26,192 nt of DNA from DATLNF01 sp046590575. Its GTDB lineage: Bacteria; Actinomycetota; Actinomycetes; BP-191. The notes below the pieces were generated by a model, which saw nothing but the letters and a program-made list of their open reading frames with translations, was not told the origin of the DNA and ran no database searches. The translations under genes were made by a program, and so were the position numbers. Location: assembly GCA_046590575.1 (NCBI GenBank), contig JBKJUS010000037.1, positions 1 through 26,192 of the forward strand. The letters run 5' to 3'. The first letter of the stretch is position 1, and each line of letters opens with the position of its first letter. This document shows, piece after piece, positions 1-5,665 of this stretch.

Positions 1-841
1 CGAAGTAGGCCGAGATGTAGCCCTTGTCGAAGCGCATCCCCTCGGTCAGCTCGAGGTCCAGCCCGAAGGTGTTGGACTCCTCGACGGTGATGACGCCTTC
101 CTTGCCGACCTTGTCCATCGCCTCGGCGATGATCTCGCCGACAGTGGTGTCAGCGGCCGAGATCGACGCGGTCGAGGCGATCTGCTCCTTGGTCTCGACG
201 TCCTTGGCCATGGCGAGCAGCTGCTCGGACACGGCGGCGACGGCGGCCTCGATGCCACGCTTGAGGTCCATCGGGTTGGCACCAGCCGCGACGTTGCGCA
301 GGCCCTCACGGACCATGGCCTGGGCCAGTACGGTGGCCGTCGTCGTGCCGTCACCGGCGACGTCGTCGGTCTTCTTGGCAACTTCCTTGACGAGCTCGGC
401 GCCGATCTTCTCGTACGGCTCCTCGAGCTCGATCTCCTGAGCGTTCTCGAGGAGCTTGGCCGACACTGCCGCGACGGCCTTCTCGATGCCCTTCTTCAGG
501 CCCATCGGGTTGGCACCTGCGGCGACGTTGCGCAGGCCCTCACGGACCATGGCCTGGGCGAGCACGGTGGCCGTCGTCGTACCGTCACCGGCGACGTCGT
601 CGGTCTTCTTCGCGACTTCCTTGACCAGCTCGGCGCCGATCTTCTCGTACGGGTCCTCGAGCTCGATCTCCTTGGCGATGCTCACACCATCGTTGGTGAT
701 GGTGGGCGCGCCCCACTTCTTCTCGAGGACGACGTTGCGGCCCTTCGGCCCCAACGTCACCTTGACGGCGTCGGCGAGCTGGTTCATGCCCCGCTCGAGG
801 CCGCGCCGTGCCTCCTCGTTGAACGCGATGATCTTGGCCAT
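1..841 (-). CDS. groEL: Chaperonin GroEL (60-kDa, Hsp60), 5' part, with internal duplication
   Basis: This is the N-terminal 280 codons of a GroEL2-type chaperonin, which folds proteins in an ATP-driven double-ring cage in the cytoplasm. The gene runs off the left edge of the window. The start MAKIIAFNEEARRGLERGMN and the motifs VTLGPKGRNVVLEKKWG, TNDGVSIAKE and GDGTTTATVLAQ are unmistakable. The ATG at 839-841 has an AGGAGG 9 nt upstream. Residues 58-135 are followed directly by a second version of the same segment (136-213), in frame, so the GDGTTT nucleotide-binding loop occurs twice (about residues 85-90 and 163-168). After residue 213 the protein resumes the normal order (DVETKEQIAS, then the DKVGKEGVITVEES region). 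The full protein would be about 78 residues longer than the usual 540 or so. No stop or frameshift is seen. CIRCE elements upstream indicate HrcA control. Identity is certain; whether the duplication exists in the cell needs checking. Confidence 0.95.
   Translation of the reverse strand, partial: MAKIIAFNEEARRGLERGMNQLADAVKVTLGPKGRNVVLEKKWGAPTITNDGVSIAKEIELEDPYEKIGAELVKEVAKKTDDVAGDGTTTATVLAQAMVREGLRNVAAGANPMGLKKGIEKAVAAVSAKLLENAQEIELEEPYEKIGAELVKEVAKKTDDVAGDGTTTATVLAQAMVREGLRNVAAGANPMDLKRGIEAAVAAVSEQLLAMAKDVETKEQIASTASISAADTTVGEIIAEAMDKVGKEGVITVEESNTFGLDLELTEGMRFDKGYISAYF
203..436 (-). repeat. groEL internal tandem duplication, copy 2 (78 codons)
   Basis: Second copy of the 234-bp unit, encoding residues 136-213 (from EIELEEPYEKIG to LLAMAK). 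It continues into the normal GroEL sequence DVETKEQIAS. The junction reads NAQ-EIELEEP. A normal GroEL has AKE-IELEDP at the start of this segment and AK-DVETKE at its end, so a short shared Ala-Lys/Gln-acidic motif could have been the crossover point. Confidence 0.93.
437..670 (-). repeat. groEL internal tandem duplication, copy 1 (78 codons)
   Basis: First copy of a 234-bp in-frame unit, encoding residues 58-135 (from EIELEDPYEKIG to AKLLENAQ). It contains the GDGTTT ATP-binding loop. It lies directly next to copy 2 with a constant offset of 234 bp. Over the best-conserved part (481-672 against 247-438) I count about 15 mismatches in 192 positions, so the copies are about 92% identical. Similarity falls off toward the end nearest the junction (MGLKKGIEKAV here, MDLKRGIEAAV in copy 2). 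Confidence 0.93.
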
Positions 842-850
842 GCGGATGGT

Positions 851-856
851 CCTCCT
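851..856 (-). promoter_or_regulatory. Shine-Dalgarno site of groEL
   Basis: The minus strand reads AGGAGG, the perfect anti-SD complement, 9 nt before the ATG at 839-841. It fixes the groEL start. Confidence 0.85.
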
Positions 857-935
857 GGACGTGTGGAACTCGTGAGTACCGGGCTGACCGGAGCGACGCC
901 CGCGACGGACGGCCTGGAGGGCCTCGTCGCCCGAT

Positions 936-962
936 CTGGCACTCAAGGGTGTCGAGTGCTAG
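936..962 (-). promoter_or_regulatory. CIRCE element (HrcA operator), promoter-proximal to groEL
   Basis: Inverted repeat CTGGCACTC-N9-GAGTGCTAG. The consensus is TTAGCACTC-N9-GAGTGCTAA, so there are two mismatches in the left arm and one in the right. It lies just downstream of the predicted -10 box, covering the expected transcription start and the first bases of the groEL leader. HrcA binding here would block transcription until heat shock. Confidence 0.9.
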
Positions 963-966
963 TCCA

Positions 967-995
967 GGTTTAGCACTCTCGGGTGCCGAGTGCAA
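967..995 (-). promoter_or_regulatory. Predicted groEL promoter (-35 TTGCAC, -10 TAAACC)
   Basis: On the minus strand TTGCAC (990-995) and TAAACC (967-972) are separated by exactly 17 nt, a vegetative sigma-70-family layout. The promoter is embedded in the distal CIRCE element. The predicted start near 960 would leave a leader of about 118 nt before the groEL ATG. Confidence 0.65.
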
Positions 996-996
996 G
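970..996 (-). promoter_or_regulatory. CIRCE element (HrcA operator), overlapping the groEL promoter
   Basis: Second inverted repeat, TTAGCACTC-N9-GAGTGCAAG: a perfect consensus left arm and two mismatches in the right arm. It spans the region from the -35 box to the -10 box of the predicted groEL promoter. Its centre lies 34 bp from that of the other CIRCE element, so two HrcA dimers could bind. Confidence 0.9.
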
Positions 997-1050
997 GCCG
1001 GAGCAGCCGGCGCTCACCTCCACGCACCCCTCCTCAGGGTCCCTGACGTA

Positions 1051-1064
1051 CCGATCGCGATCGG
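1051..1064. repeat. 14-bp perfect palindrome after the MoaD-like gene
   Basis: CCGATCGCGATCGG is fully self-complementary and directly abuts the stop codon of the MoaD-like gene (1065-1067). In RNA it could form at most a 5-bp stem with a 4-nt loop, and no T-run follows. Its role is unknown; it could be a weak hairpin at the 3' end of the thrC-moaD-like transcript or a protein site. Confidence 0.5.
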
Positions 1065-1340
1065 TCAGCCGCCGGCGACGGCGGGGATGATCGAGACCGT
1101 GGCGCCGTCGGGCACGACGGTCGCCAGACCGTCGAGGAAGCGGACGTCCTCGTCCCCCACGTAGATATTGACGAAGCGGCGCAGGGCGCCGGTCTCGTCG
1201 AGCACCCGCTCACGAGCGCCGGGGTGCTGGCGCTCCAGGCCCGCTACGACGTCAGCGAGGGTGCCCGCCTCGACGGCCACCTCGCCGACCCCACCCGTGA
1301 GCGACCGCATCGGGGTCGGAATCCGGACCGTGACGCTCAT
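1065..1340 (-). CDS. MoaD/ThiS-family sulfur-carrier protein
   Basis: A 91-residue ubiquitin-fold protein ending in Val-Ala-Gly-Gly. The C-terminal di-glycine is the residue pair that MoaD, ThiS and CysO proteins carry as a thiocarboxylate after activation by an E1-like enzyme. The start MSVTVRIPTPMRSLTGG, the central VLDETGALRRFVNIYVGDEDV and the PDGATVSIIPAVAGG tail fit the family. Its ATG overlaps the thrC stop by 4 nt (ATGA), so the two are translationally coupled. Mycobacterial CysO is a paralogue used in cysteine synthesis, but no cysM or mec homologue is visible here, so the sulfur acceptor is unknown. Family assignment is firm; pathway is not. Confidence 0.9.
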   Translation of the reverse strand: MSVTVRIPTPMRSLTGGVGEVAVEAGTLADVVAGLERQHPGARERVLDETGALRRFVNIYVGDEDVRFLDGLATVVPDGATVSIIPAVAGG

Positions 1341-2620
1341 CGCTGCTCTCCCTGGCTGGTGTTCCCGTCTGCGGCGCCTGACGCCCGGAAGGCGTCGAGG
1401 CTAGGTGCAATCGTGTACGACGGCTGCGAGACGGCGGCGACCGCGTCGAGGGTCTTGAGACCGTCACCCGTGTTCAGCAGGACGGTCGGGGCGTCCGCCC
1501 GCAGGGCCCCTGTCGCGAGCAGCCGTCGCAACGACGCCACCGTGACTCCTCCTGCCGTCTCGCCGAAGATCCCCTCGGTCTCGGCCAACAGCCGGATGCC
1601 GGCCACCACCTCGTCGTCGGCGACGTCCTCGAACGCGCCCCCGGTCCGCTTCGCGACGTCTATCGCGTAGGGGCCGTCCGCGGGGTTGCCGATCGCGAGC
1701 GACTTCGCGATCGTCGCGGGCTTGACCGGACGGACGACATCCCAGCCGTTCTTCCACGCCGTCGCCACCGGTGAGCAGCCGGTCGCTTGCGCGCCGAAGA
1801 TCGCGTACGGCGTGTCTGTGACAAGTCCCAGCGCGGCTAGCTCGCGGAAGCCCTTGTCGACCTTGGTCATCAGCGACCCGCTGGCGACGGGCACGACGAC
1901 CTGAGCGGGCAGCCGCCAGCCGAGCTGCTCGGCAATCTCGTAGCCCATCGTCTTGGAGCCCTCAGCGTAGTAAGGCCGCACGTTGACGTTGACGAAGGCC
2001 CACGGCAGCTCCCCTGCCACCTCGGCGCACAGCCGGTTGACGTCGTCGTACGACCCGGTCACCGCGACCAGTGTCTGGCCATAGACGCCCGTCGCCACGA
2101 TCTTCCCGGCTTCGAGGTCGGCCGGGACGAAGACGACCGCGCGTAGGCCAGCCCGCGAGGCATGGGCAGCCACCGAATTGGCCAGGTTGCCGGTCGACGC
2201 GCACGAGACCGTGGTGAAGCCGAACTCGACCGCCTTCGACAGCGCCACCGACACGACACGGTCCTTGAACGAGTGCGTCGGGTTGCCGCTGTCGTCCTTG
2301 ACCCAGAGCTCGGTCATGCCCAGCGCGCGACCAAGGTTGTGCGCCCGCACCAGCCGGGTCATCCCGGCGCCGAGGTCGACCCGGGTGTCCGGGTCGGCGC
2401 CGGCGGGAAGCAGGTCGGCGTAACGCCACATGGTCTGCGGACCGGCCTCGATCGACGCACGCGACACCGTCCGCGCCCACACCGAGTGGTCGTAGGCGAC
2501 CTCGAGCGGGCCGAAGCAGAACTCGCACACATGAGCGGCGGCGACCGGGTAGTCACGGTGGCACTCCCGACAGCGCAGGCCGAGTACAGCGGAGTGCTGG
2601 GTCGATAGGGCGGTCGTCAC
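1337..2620 (-). CDS. thrC: Threonine synthase (PLP-dependent)
   Basis: Converts O-phospho-L-homoserine to L-threonine and phosphate in the cytoplasm, the last step of threonine synthesis. From the GTG at 2618-2620 it is 427 residues. An N-terminal zinc-ribbon-like motif (C17-x2-C20 and C32-x2-C35) precedes the fold-type-II PLP domain. The PLP lysine is K119 in NPTHSFKDR, followed by the CASTGNLANSVAAHA phosphate-binding region and a C-terminal LLNTGDGLK. I chose the GTG because GAGAGG lies 10 nt upstream. An ATG at 2641 and an ORF start at 2680 are possible but lie closer to the divergent gpgS region, and the extra residues are basic and low in complexity. The last codons overlap the MoaD-like gene. 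Confidence 0.93.
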   Translation of the reverse strand: MTTALSTQHSAVLGLRCRECHRDYPVAAAHVCEFCFGPLEVAYDHSVWARTVSRASIEAGPQTMWRYADLLPAGADPDTRVDLGAGMTRLVRAHNLGRALGMTELWVKDDSGNPTHSFKDRVVSVALSKAVEFGFTTVSCASTGNLANSVAAHASRAGLRAVVFVPADLEAGKIVATGVYGQTLVAVTGSYDDVNRLCAEVAGELPWAFVNVNVRPYYAEGSKTMGYEIAEQLGWRLPAQVVVPVASGSLMTKVDKGFRELAALGLVTDTPYAIFGAQATGCSPVATAWKNGWDVVRPVKPATIAKSLAIGNPADGPYAIDVAKRTGGAFEDVADDEVVAGIRLLAETEGIFGETAGGVTVASLRRLLATGALRADAPTVLLNTGDGLKTLDAVAAVSQPSYTIAPSLDAFRASGAADGNTSQGEQR

Positions 2621-2847
2621 GATCGTCGGGCCTCTCCTCATCTTCCCTCGACGCGGTCGCGCCGAGGCCGGAGTTGGCACCTGTCGCGGCGGCGGCTCGA
2701 CGAGAGCGCATGTCGCGATGGTTGCCGGGACGTCGCAGGGCCGTTCCCTCAGTCCCTCGTGATGAGTTGCGTATGCAGTTGTGTCACGTCAGTGTCGGCA
2801 CGACCCACGCAGCGGTCAAACCCGATCGAGTCGAGGTGAGGGGGCGC
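2621..2847. other. Divergent intergenic region thrC/gpgS
   Basis: This 227-bp stretch should hold the promoters of both thrC (minus) and gpgS (plus). It contains the SD-like GAGAGG of thrC and the GTGAGGGGG of gpgS. I see no convincing -35/-10 pair and no clear inverted repeat. Open frames run into it from both genes, but their products here are not family-like. Confidence 0.5.
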
Positions 2848-3852
2848 ATGGCTCACGACCGCGCCGCCGCGTGGCTCGACCGGAGGACCTACCACTGGTC
2901 CCGCTTCGCCGATCTGCGCGCCCTCGTCGAGGCGAAGGGGACAACCTCAGTCAGCCTGGTGCTCCCGGCGCGCAACGAGGCCAAGACGGTCGGCGCCATC
3001 GTGACGTGCTTGCGCTCTGCGCTGATGACGGTCGATTGTCCGCTGATCGACGAGCTGGTTGTGCTCGACCACGGGTCCACCGACAGCACAGGTCTCGCCG
3101 CCGCCGATGCGGGTGCCACCGTGATCGCCGCGCGCGACGTGCTGCCGGCGTACGGCGACCGCCCAGGCAAGGGGGAAGTGCTCTGGAAGTCGCTGGCCGC
3201 GACCAGCGGCGACGTCGTCGCCTGGATCGATGCAGACATCGAGAACATCGACGCCTCCTTCGCCTTCGGCCTCCTGGGCCCCTTGCTCACCGACCCGTCC
3301 GTCGCCTTCGTCAAAGGGTTCTACGAACGGCCGTTCGCCGAGCGCGATCGACTCCGGCCCACCGGCGGCGGACGGGTGACCGAGCTCGTCGCGCGACCGT
3401 GGCTCAACATGTTCTGGCCTGACCTCGCCGGGCTGATCCAGCCGCTCGCCGGGGAGCAGGCCGGACGACGCAGCGTCCTGGAGCGGCTGCCCTTCGTGTC
3501 CGACTACGGGGTCGAGGTCGGCCTGCTCATCGACGTCTACGACGAAGTCGGCCTCGATGCGATCGCCCAGGTCGACCTCGAACGTCGGGTGCACCGCAAC
3601 CAGTCGGTCGAGAAGCTGGGTCGCATGGCCTTTGTCATCCAGCAGTCGCTGATGTCGCGGTTGCAGCGCGAAGGGCGGCTGACTCTGACCGATCCGCCGC
3701 AACCGGTGCTCGCGCAGTTCCGCAACCGACTCGGGGACTACGTGATGGTGGCGCACGACCTGCCGGTCACCGAGCGTCCCCCGCTCCTCGGCGTACCCGA
3801 GTACGCCGCTCGAGCCACGCCAGCCGCACCGTCCGGGCCGCCCAGCGGGTGA
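2848..3852 (+). CDS. gpgS: Glucosyl-3-phosphoglycerate synthase (GT81)
   Basis: Transfers glucose from a nucleotide sugar (UDP- or ADP-glucose) to 3-phosphoglycerate, the first step toward glucosylglycerate and, in mycobacteria, methylglucose lipopolysaccharides. With the ATG at 2848 the protein is 334 residues, close to the 324 of M. tuberculosis GpgS. A GT-A fold is shown by SLVLPARNEA (about 37-46), VLDHGSTDST, RPGKGEVLWKSLAATSGD, the metal-binding Asp-Ala-Asp at 128-130, the acceptor loop TGGGRVTELVARP (172-184), QPLAGEQAGRR and the late metal-ligand region with His249. The frame is open back to 2674, but GTGAGGGGG directly upstream of 2848 and the family length favour this start. It is divergent from thrC and convergent with the methyltransferase gene. 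Confidence 0.93.
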   Translation: MAHDRAAAWLDRRTYHWSRFADLRALVEAKGTTSVSLVLPARNEAKTVGAIVTCLRSALMTVDCPLIDELVVLDHGSTDSTGLAAADAGATVIAARDVLPAYGDRPGKGEVLWKSLAATSGDVVAWIDADIENIDASFAFGLLGPLLTDPSVAFVKGFYERPFAERDRLRPTGGGRVTELVARPWLNMFWPDLAGLIQPLAGEQAGRRSVLERLPFVSDYGVEVGLLIDVYDEVGLDAIAQVDLERRVHRNQSVEKLGRMAFVIQQSLMSRLQREGRLTLTDPPQPVLAQFRNRLGDYVMVAHDLPVTERPPLLGVPEYAARATPAAPSGPPSG

Positions 3853-3876
3853 GGCGCGGGGCATCGCGCTCCCCCC

Positions 3877-4671
3877 TCAGTGCTCGGAAGACTTCGTGGC
3901 GCGCAGGCAGATCTTCGTGTCGGTGAAGGCCGCCACCACACCGGCGTCGTCGACCTCGATGGAGTACGCCGACCGCGCGGCCGGCGGAGCCTCCCTGAAG
4001 CGGCGGCGGACCTCCTCGGCGGCGTCGCCGACGCAGCCGGAGCGAGCCAGCCATGGCTCGAGCTCGTGCCGCTTGCGGGTGAGGAGTGACTCGATCACCG
4101 TCAGCCGTGCACCGGTGCACACCGCTCGCCACCGCGACGGAGCCCACGACCGGCCATGGGAGGGATCGCGCATCCGCTCGACGTCATCGAGCCAGCGGGC
4201 GAGCTCGTCATCCTCGGGCACCGTGGTGTCCACCAGCAGGAACATCCCGCCAGGCGCCAGCACGCGCGCCACCTCGTCGACGAAGCGCGCAACGTCACCG
4301 AAGTGGTGCGGAGCGATGCGGCAGGACACGAGTGGGACGGACGACGTGCGCACCGGCAGCCGCTCGGCCGCGCCGACGACCCACCCCAGCGCTGCCGACG
4401 CAGTGCTCACCCTCGCCGCGACGACCGACTCCCGTGTCAGGTCGGTGGCGACGACCCGGTGACCCGCGGCGAGGAGAGCACGGGTGGCGAAGCCGCCTCC
4501 GCAGGCGACATCGAGAGCAGTGCCCGGCACCACTGACGTCGCCCGGGCCACGAGCCAGTCGAGGTCGTCGCCACCGGCATGGCTGGCACTGACGGCGTAG
4601 GCCTCGGCGACCCGTGAGTACTGCGCACGGTTCCGCTCCTGGATCGCCCGCAGAGTCTCGTCGTTCACCAT
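3877..4671 (-). CDS. Class I SAM-dependent methyltransferase
   Basis: A 264-residue Rossmann-fold methyltransferase of the Methyltransf_11/UbiE-like group. Motif I is LDVACGGGFATRALL (about 53-67), motif II is VVATDLT with acidic D77, and EVARVLAPGGMFLLVDTT is the post-motif region. Substrate specificity cannot be read from sequence. The start is uncertain: an in-frame TTG lies at 4684-4686, only a few bases after the stop of the LytR_C gene, and the ATG at 4669-4671 is 20 nt after it. Either way it is the last gene of the DUF3263-LytR_C-methyltransferase run and is probably co-transcribed. It faces gpgS tail to tail, which does not by itself imply a shared pathway. Confidence 0.85.
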   Translation of the reverse strand: MVNDETLRAIQERNRAQYSRVAEAYAVSASHAGGDDLDWLVARATSVVPGTALDVACGGGFATRALLAAGHRVVATDLTRESVVAARVSTASAALGWVVGAAERLPVRTSSVPLVSCRIAPHHFGDVARFVDEVARVLAPGGMFLLVDTTVPEDDELARWLDDVERMRDPSHGRSWAPSRWRAVCTGARLTVIESLLTRKRHELEPWLARSGCVGDAAEEVRRRFREAPPAARSAYSIEVDDAGVVAAFTDTKICLRATKSSEH

Positions 4672-4691
4672 GACATGGTCGCCCAACCCGC

Positions 4692-5279
4692 TCAGCTGCG
4701 GTACTCGCGGGTGACCACGACGGTGAGGCCACGTCCCGGGAGGTCCGCCGGCCGCTCGGCGGTCTCACGGATGGCCGGGAACGCCGCGCGCAGCTCAGCA
4801 GCCGCGGTCTCCTGACCGGGCTCGTAGAAGACGGTGGTGGTGAGCACGCCGCGACGGGTGTTGCCGACCTCGACGATCTCCCACCCACCCGCCCGGAAAT
4901 CCTCCGCTGCCCGCGCGGCCAGTCCGCTGATCCGCGAGTGGTTGAGCACGGTCAACGGCGGCCGGGTCGGCACCTCGGGCTCGTCGCTCGCGGCGGGCAC
5001 TGCGGATGCGGTCGTCGGTGGGGGTGTCAGTGTCGGTGGGGGCGTCAGTGTCGGTGGCGTCGTCGGTGGCGCTGCCACGCCCGGCGGCGAGACCACCGCG
5101 GGTCCCTGGCCGCTGACCGCAGCGGGCTCCTTGGCGAAGGAGAGGTTGAGTCCGAGCAGCCCCAGGCTGACGAGCGCGACAGCCAGCAGACCGCCACCGA
5201 GATCCCGGGACAGCCCCTCCGGCCACGCGCTCGACGCCGCCGAGCGATGCGCCGGCGCCGGCGGGGTGGGAGCGGTCAG
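4692..5279 (-). CDS. Membrane-anchored LytR_C-domain protein (VirR-like)
   Basis: The C-terminal 85 or so residues (LTVLNHSRISGLAARAAEDF, the GWEIVEVGNT strand and the final LTVVVTREYRS) match the LytR_C domain. A proline/threonine-rich linker precedes it, with TLTPPP repeated. The only canonical start in frame is a GTG at 5094-5096, which would leave a cytoplasmic protein. Upstream of that GTG, still in frame, is a hydrophobic segment (GGGLLAVALVSLGLLGLNLSF), preceded by SRD. I therefore extend the gene to a CTG at 5277-5279 that overlaps the TGA of the DUF3263 gene, giving 195 residues: short cytoplasmic tail, one transmembrane helix (27-48), linker, external LytR_C domain (about 108-193). 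A frame-upstream TAG at 5322-5324 limits any further extension. The pair recalls Rv0430-Rv0431; Rv0431 is VirR, an envelope protein affecting vesicle release. Domain call firm, start uncertain. Confidence 0.8.
   Translation of the reverse strand: MTAPTPPAPAHRSAASSAWPEGLSRDLGGGLLAVALVSLGLLGLNLSFAKEPAAVSGQGPAVVSPPGVAAPPTTPPTLTPPPTLTPPPTTASAVPAASDEPEVPTRPPLTVLNHSRISGLAARAAEDFRAGGWEIVEVGNTRRGVLTTTVFYEPGQETAAAELRAAFPAIRETAERPADLPGRGLTVVVTREYRS
5014..5061 (-). repeat. 18-bp minisatellite in the linker of the LytR_C gene
   Basis: Two 18-bp units (5014-5031 and 5032-5049) differing at one base, followed by a partial third (5050-5061). They encode the hexapeptide TLTPPP in the Pro/Thr linker between the membrane helix and the LytR_C domain. 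In-frame slippage would change only linker length. Confidence 0.8.
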
Positions 5280-5563
5280 CCCTCGAGCCCCAAGCGGCGG
5301 GCCTGACGAGTGCGCTGGCGGCTAGCCCGCAGTCGGCGCAGCCGCTTGACCAGCATCGGGTCGTGCACCAGCGCCTCAGGCCGGTCGATCAGCGCATTGA
5401 CCACCTGGTAGTAGCGGGTCGCGCTCATGTCGAACAGATCGCGAATCGCCTGCTCCTTGGCGCCGGCGTACTTCCACCATTGGCGCTCGAACGCGAGGAT
5501 CGCCCGCTCACGCTCGCTCAGGTGACCACCGTCGAGGTGGCCAATCGAGGACGCGGCGTCCAC
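5276..5563 (-). CDS. DUF3263 protein (small, Rv0430-like)
   Basis: A 95-residue protein of the actinobacterial DUF3263 family, shown by LSERERAILAFERQWWKYAG, KEQAIRDLFDMSATRYYQVV and NALIDRPEALVHDP, followed by a strongly basic tail (KRLRRLRASRQRTRQARR). The helical core around SATRYYQ looks like a helix-turn-helix, so nucleic-acid binding is possible but not shown. I chose the GTG at 5561-5563 because AAGGAG sits exactly 5 nt upstream. An ATG at 5603-5605 would add 14 residues but would place the start inside a perfect inverted repeat, and it has no clear SD. It is the first gene of a three-gene minus-strand run, its stop overlapping the predicted LytR_C start. Confidence 0.88.
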   Translation of the reverse strand: MDAASSIGHLDGGHLSERERAILAFERQWWKYAGAKEQAIRDLFDMSATRYYQVVNALIDRPEALVHDPMLVKRLRRLRASRQRTRQARRLGLEG

Positions 5564-5568
5564 GCGAT

Positions 5569-5574
5569 CTCCTT
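5569..5574 (-). promoter_or_regulatory. Shine-Dalgarno site deciding the DUF3263 start
   Basis: The minus strand reads AAGGAG, 5 nt before the GTG at 5561-5563. This supports the GTG over the upstream ATG at 5605. Confidence 0.7.
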
Positions 5575-5586
5575 CACGACGTACGA

Positions 5587-5608
5587 CGAATGACACGGTT
5601 GTCATTCG
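5587..5608. promoter_or_regulatory. Perfect 9-bp inverted repeat, candidate operator or hairpin
   Basis: Arms CGAATGACA and TGTCATTCG are exact complements around a 4-nt centre (CGGT). The repeat lies 24 nt upstream of the DUF3263 GTG and 57 nt downstream of the M16 operon stop. The symmetric TGACA-N4-TGTCA core resembles dimeric regulator operators. As RNA it would form a stable hairpin, so it might instead help end the M16 transcript, but no U-run follows on the minus strand. Confidence 0.6.
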
Positions 5609-5665
5609 CGCATCTTCATTCTGGCAGACCGCACCGACAAAGCAAGCCTCCTCCCTCGAAGTCCG

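Noticed and set aside
203..841. Two separate abutting groEL genes or a broken groEL
   Set aside because: There is one start, no stop and no frame change through 280 codons; the second copy has no start, SD or N-terminal residues 1-57 of its own.
1..875. Two similar plus-strand frames (24-440 and 456-875) as a repeated gene pair
   Set aside because: They are only the antisense of the two groEL duplication copies. The minus-strand frame is the continuous GroEL reading frame.
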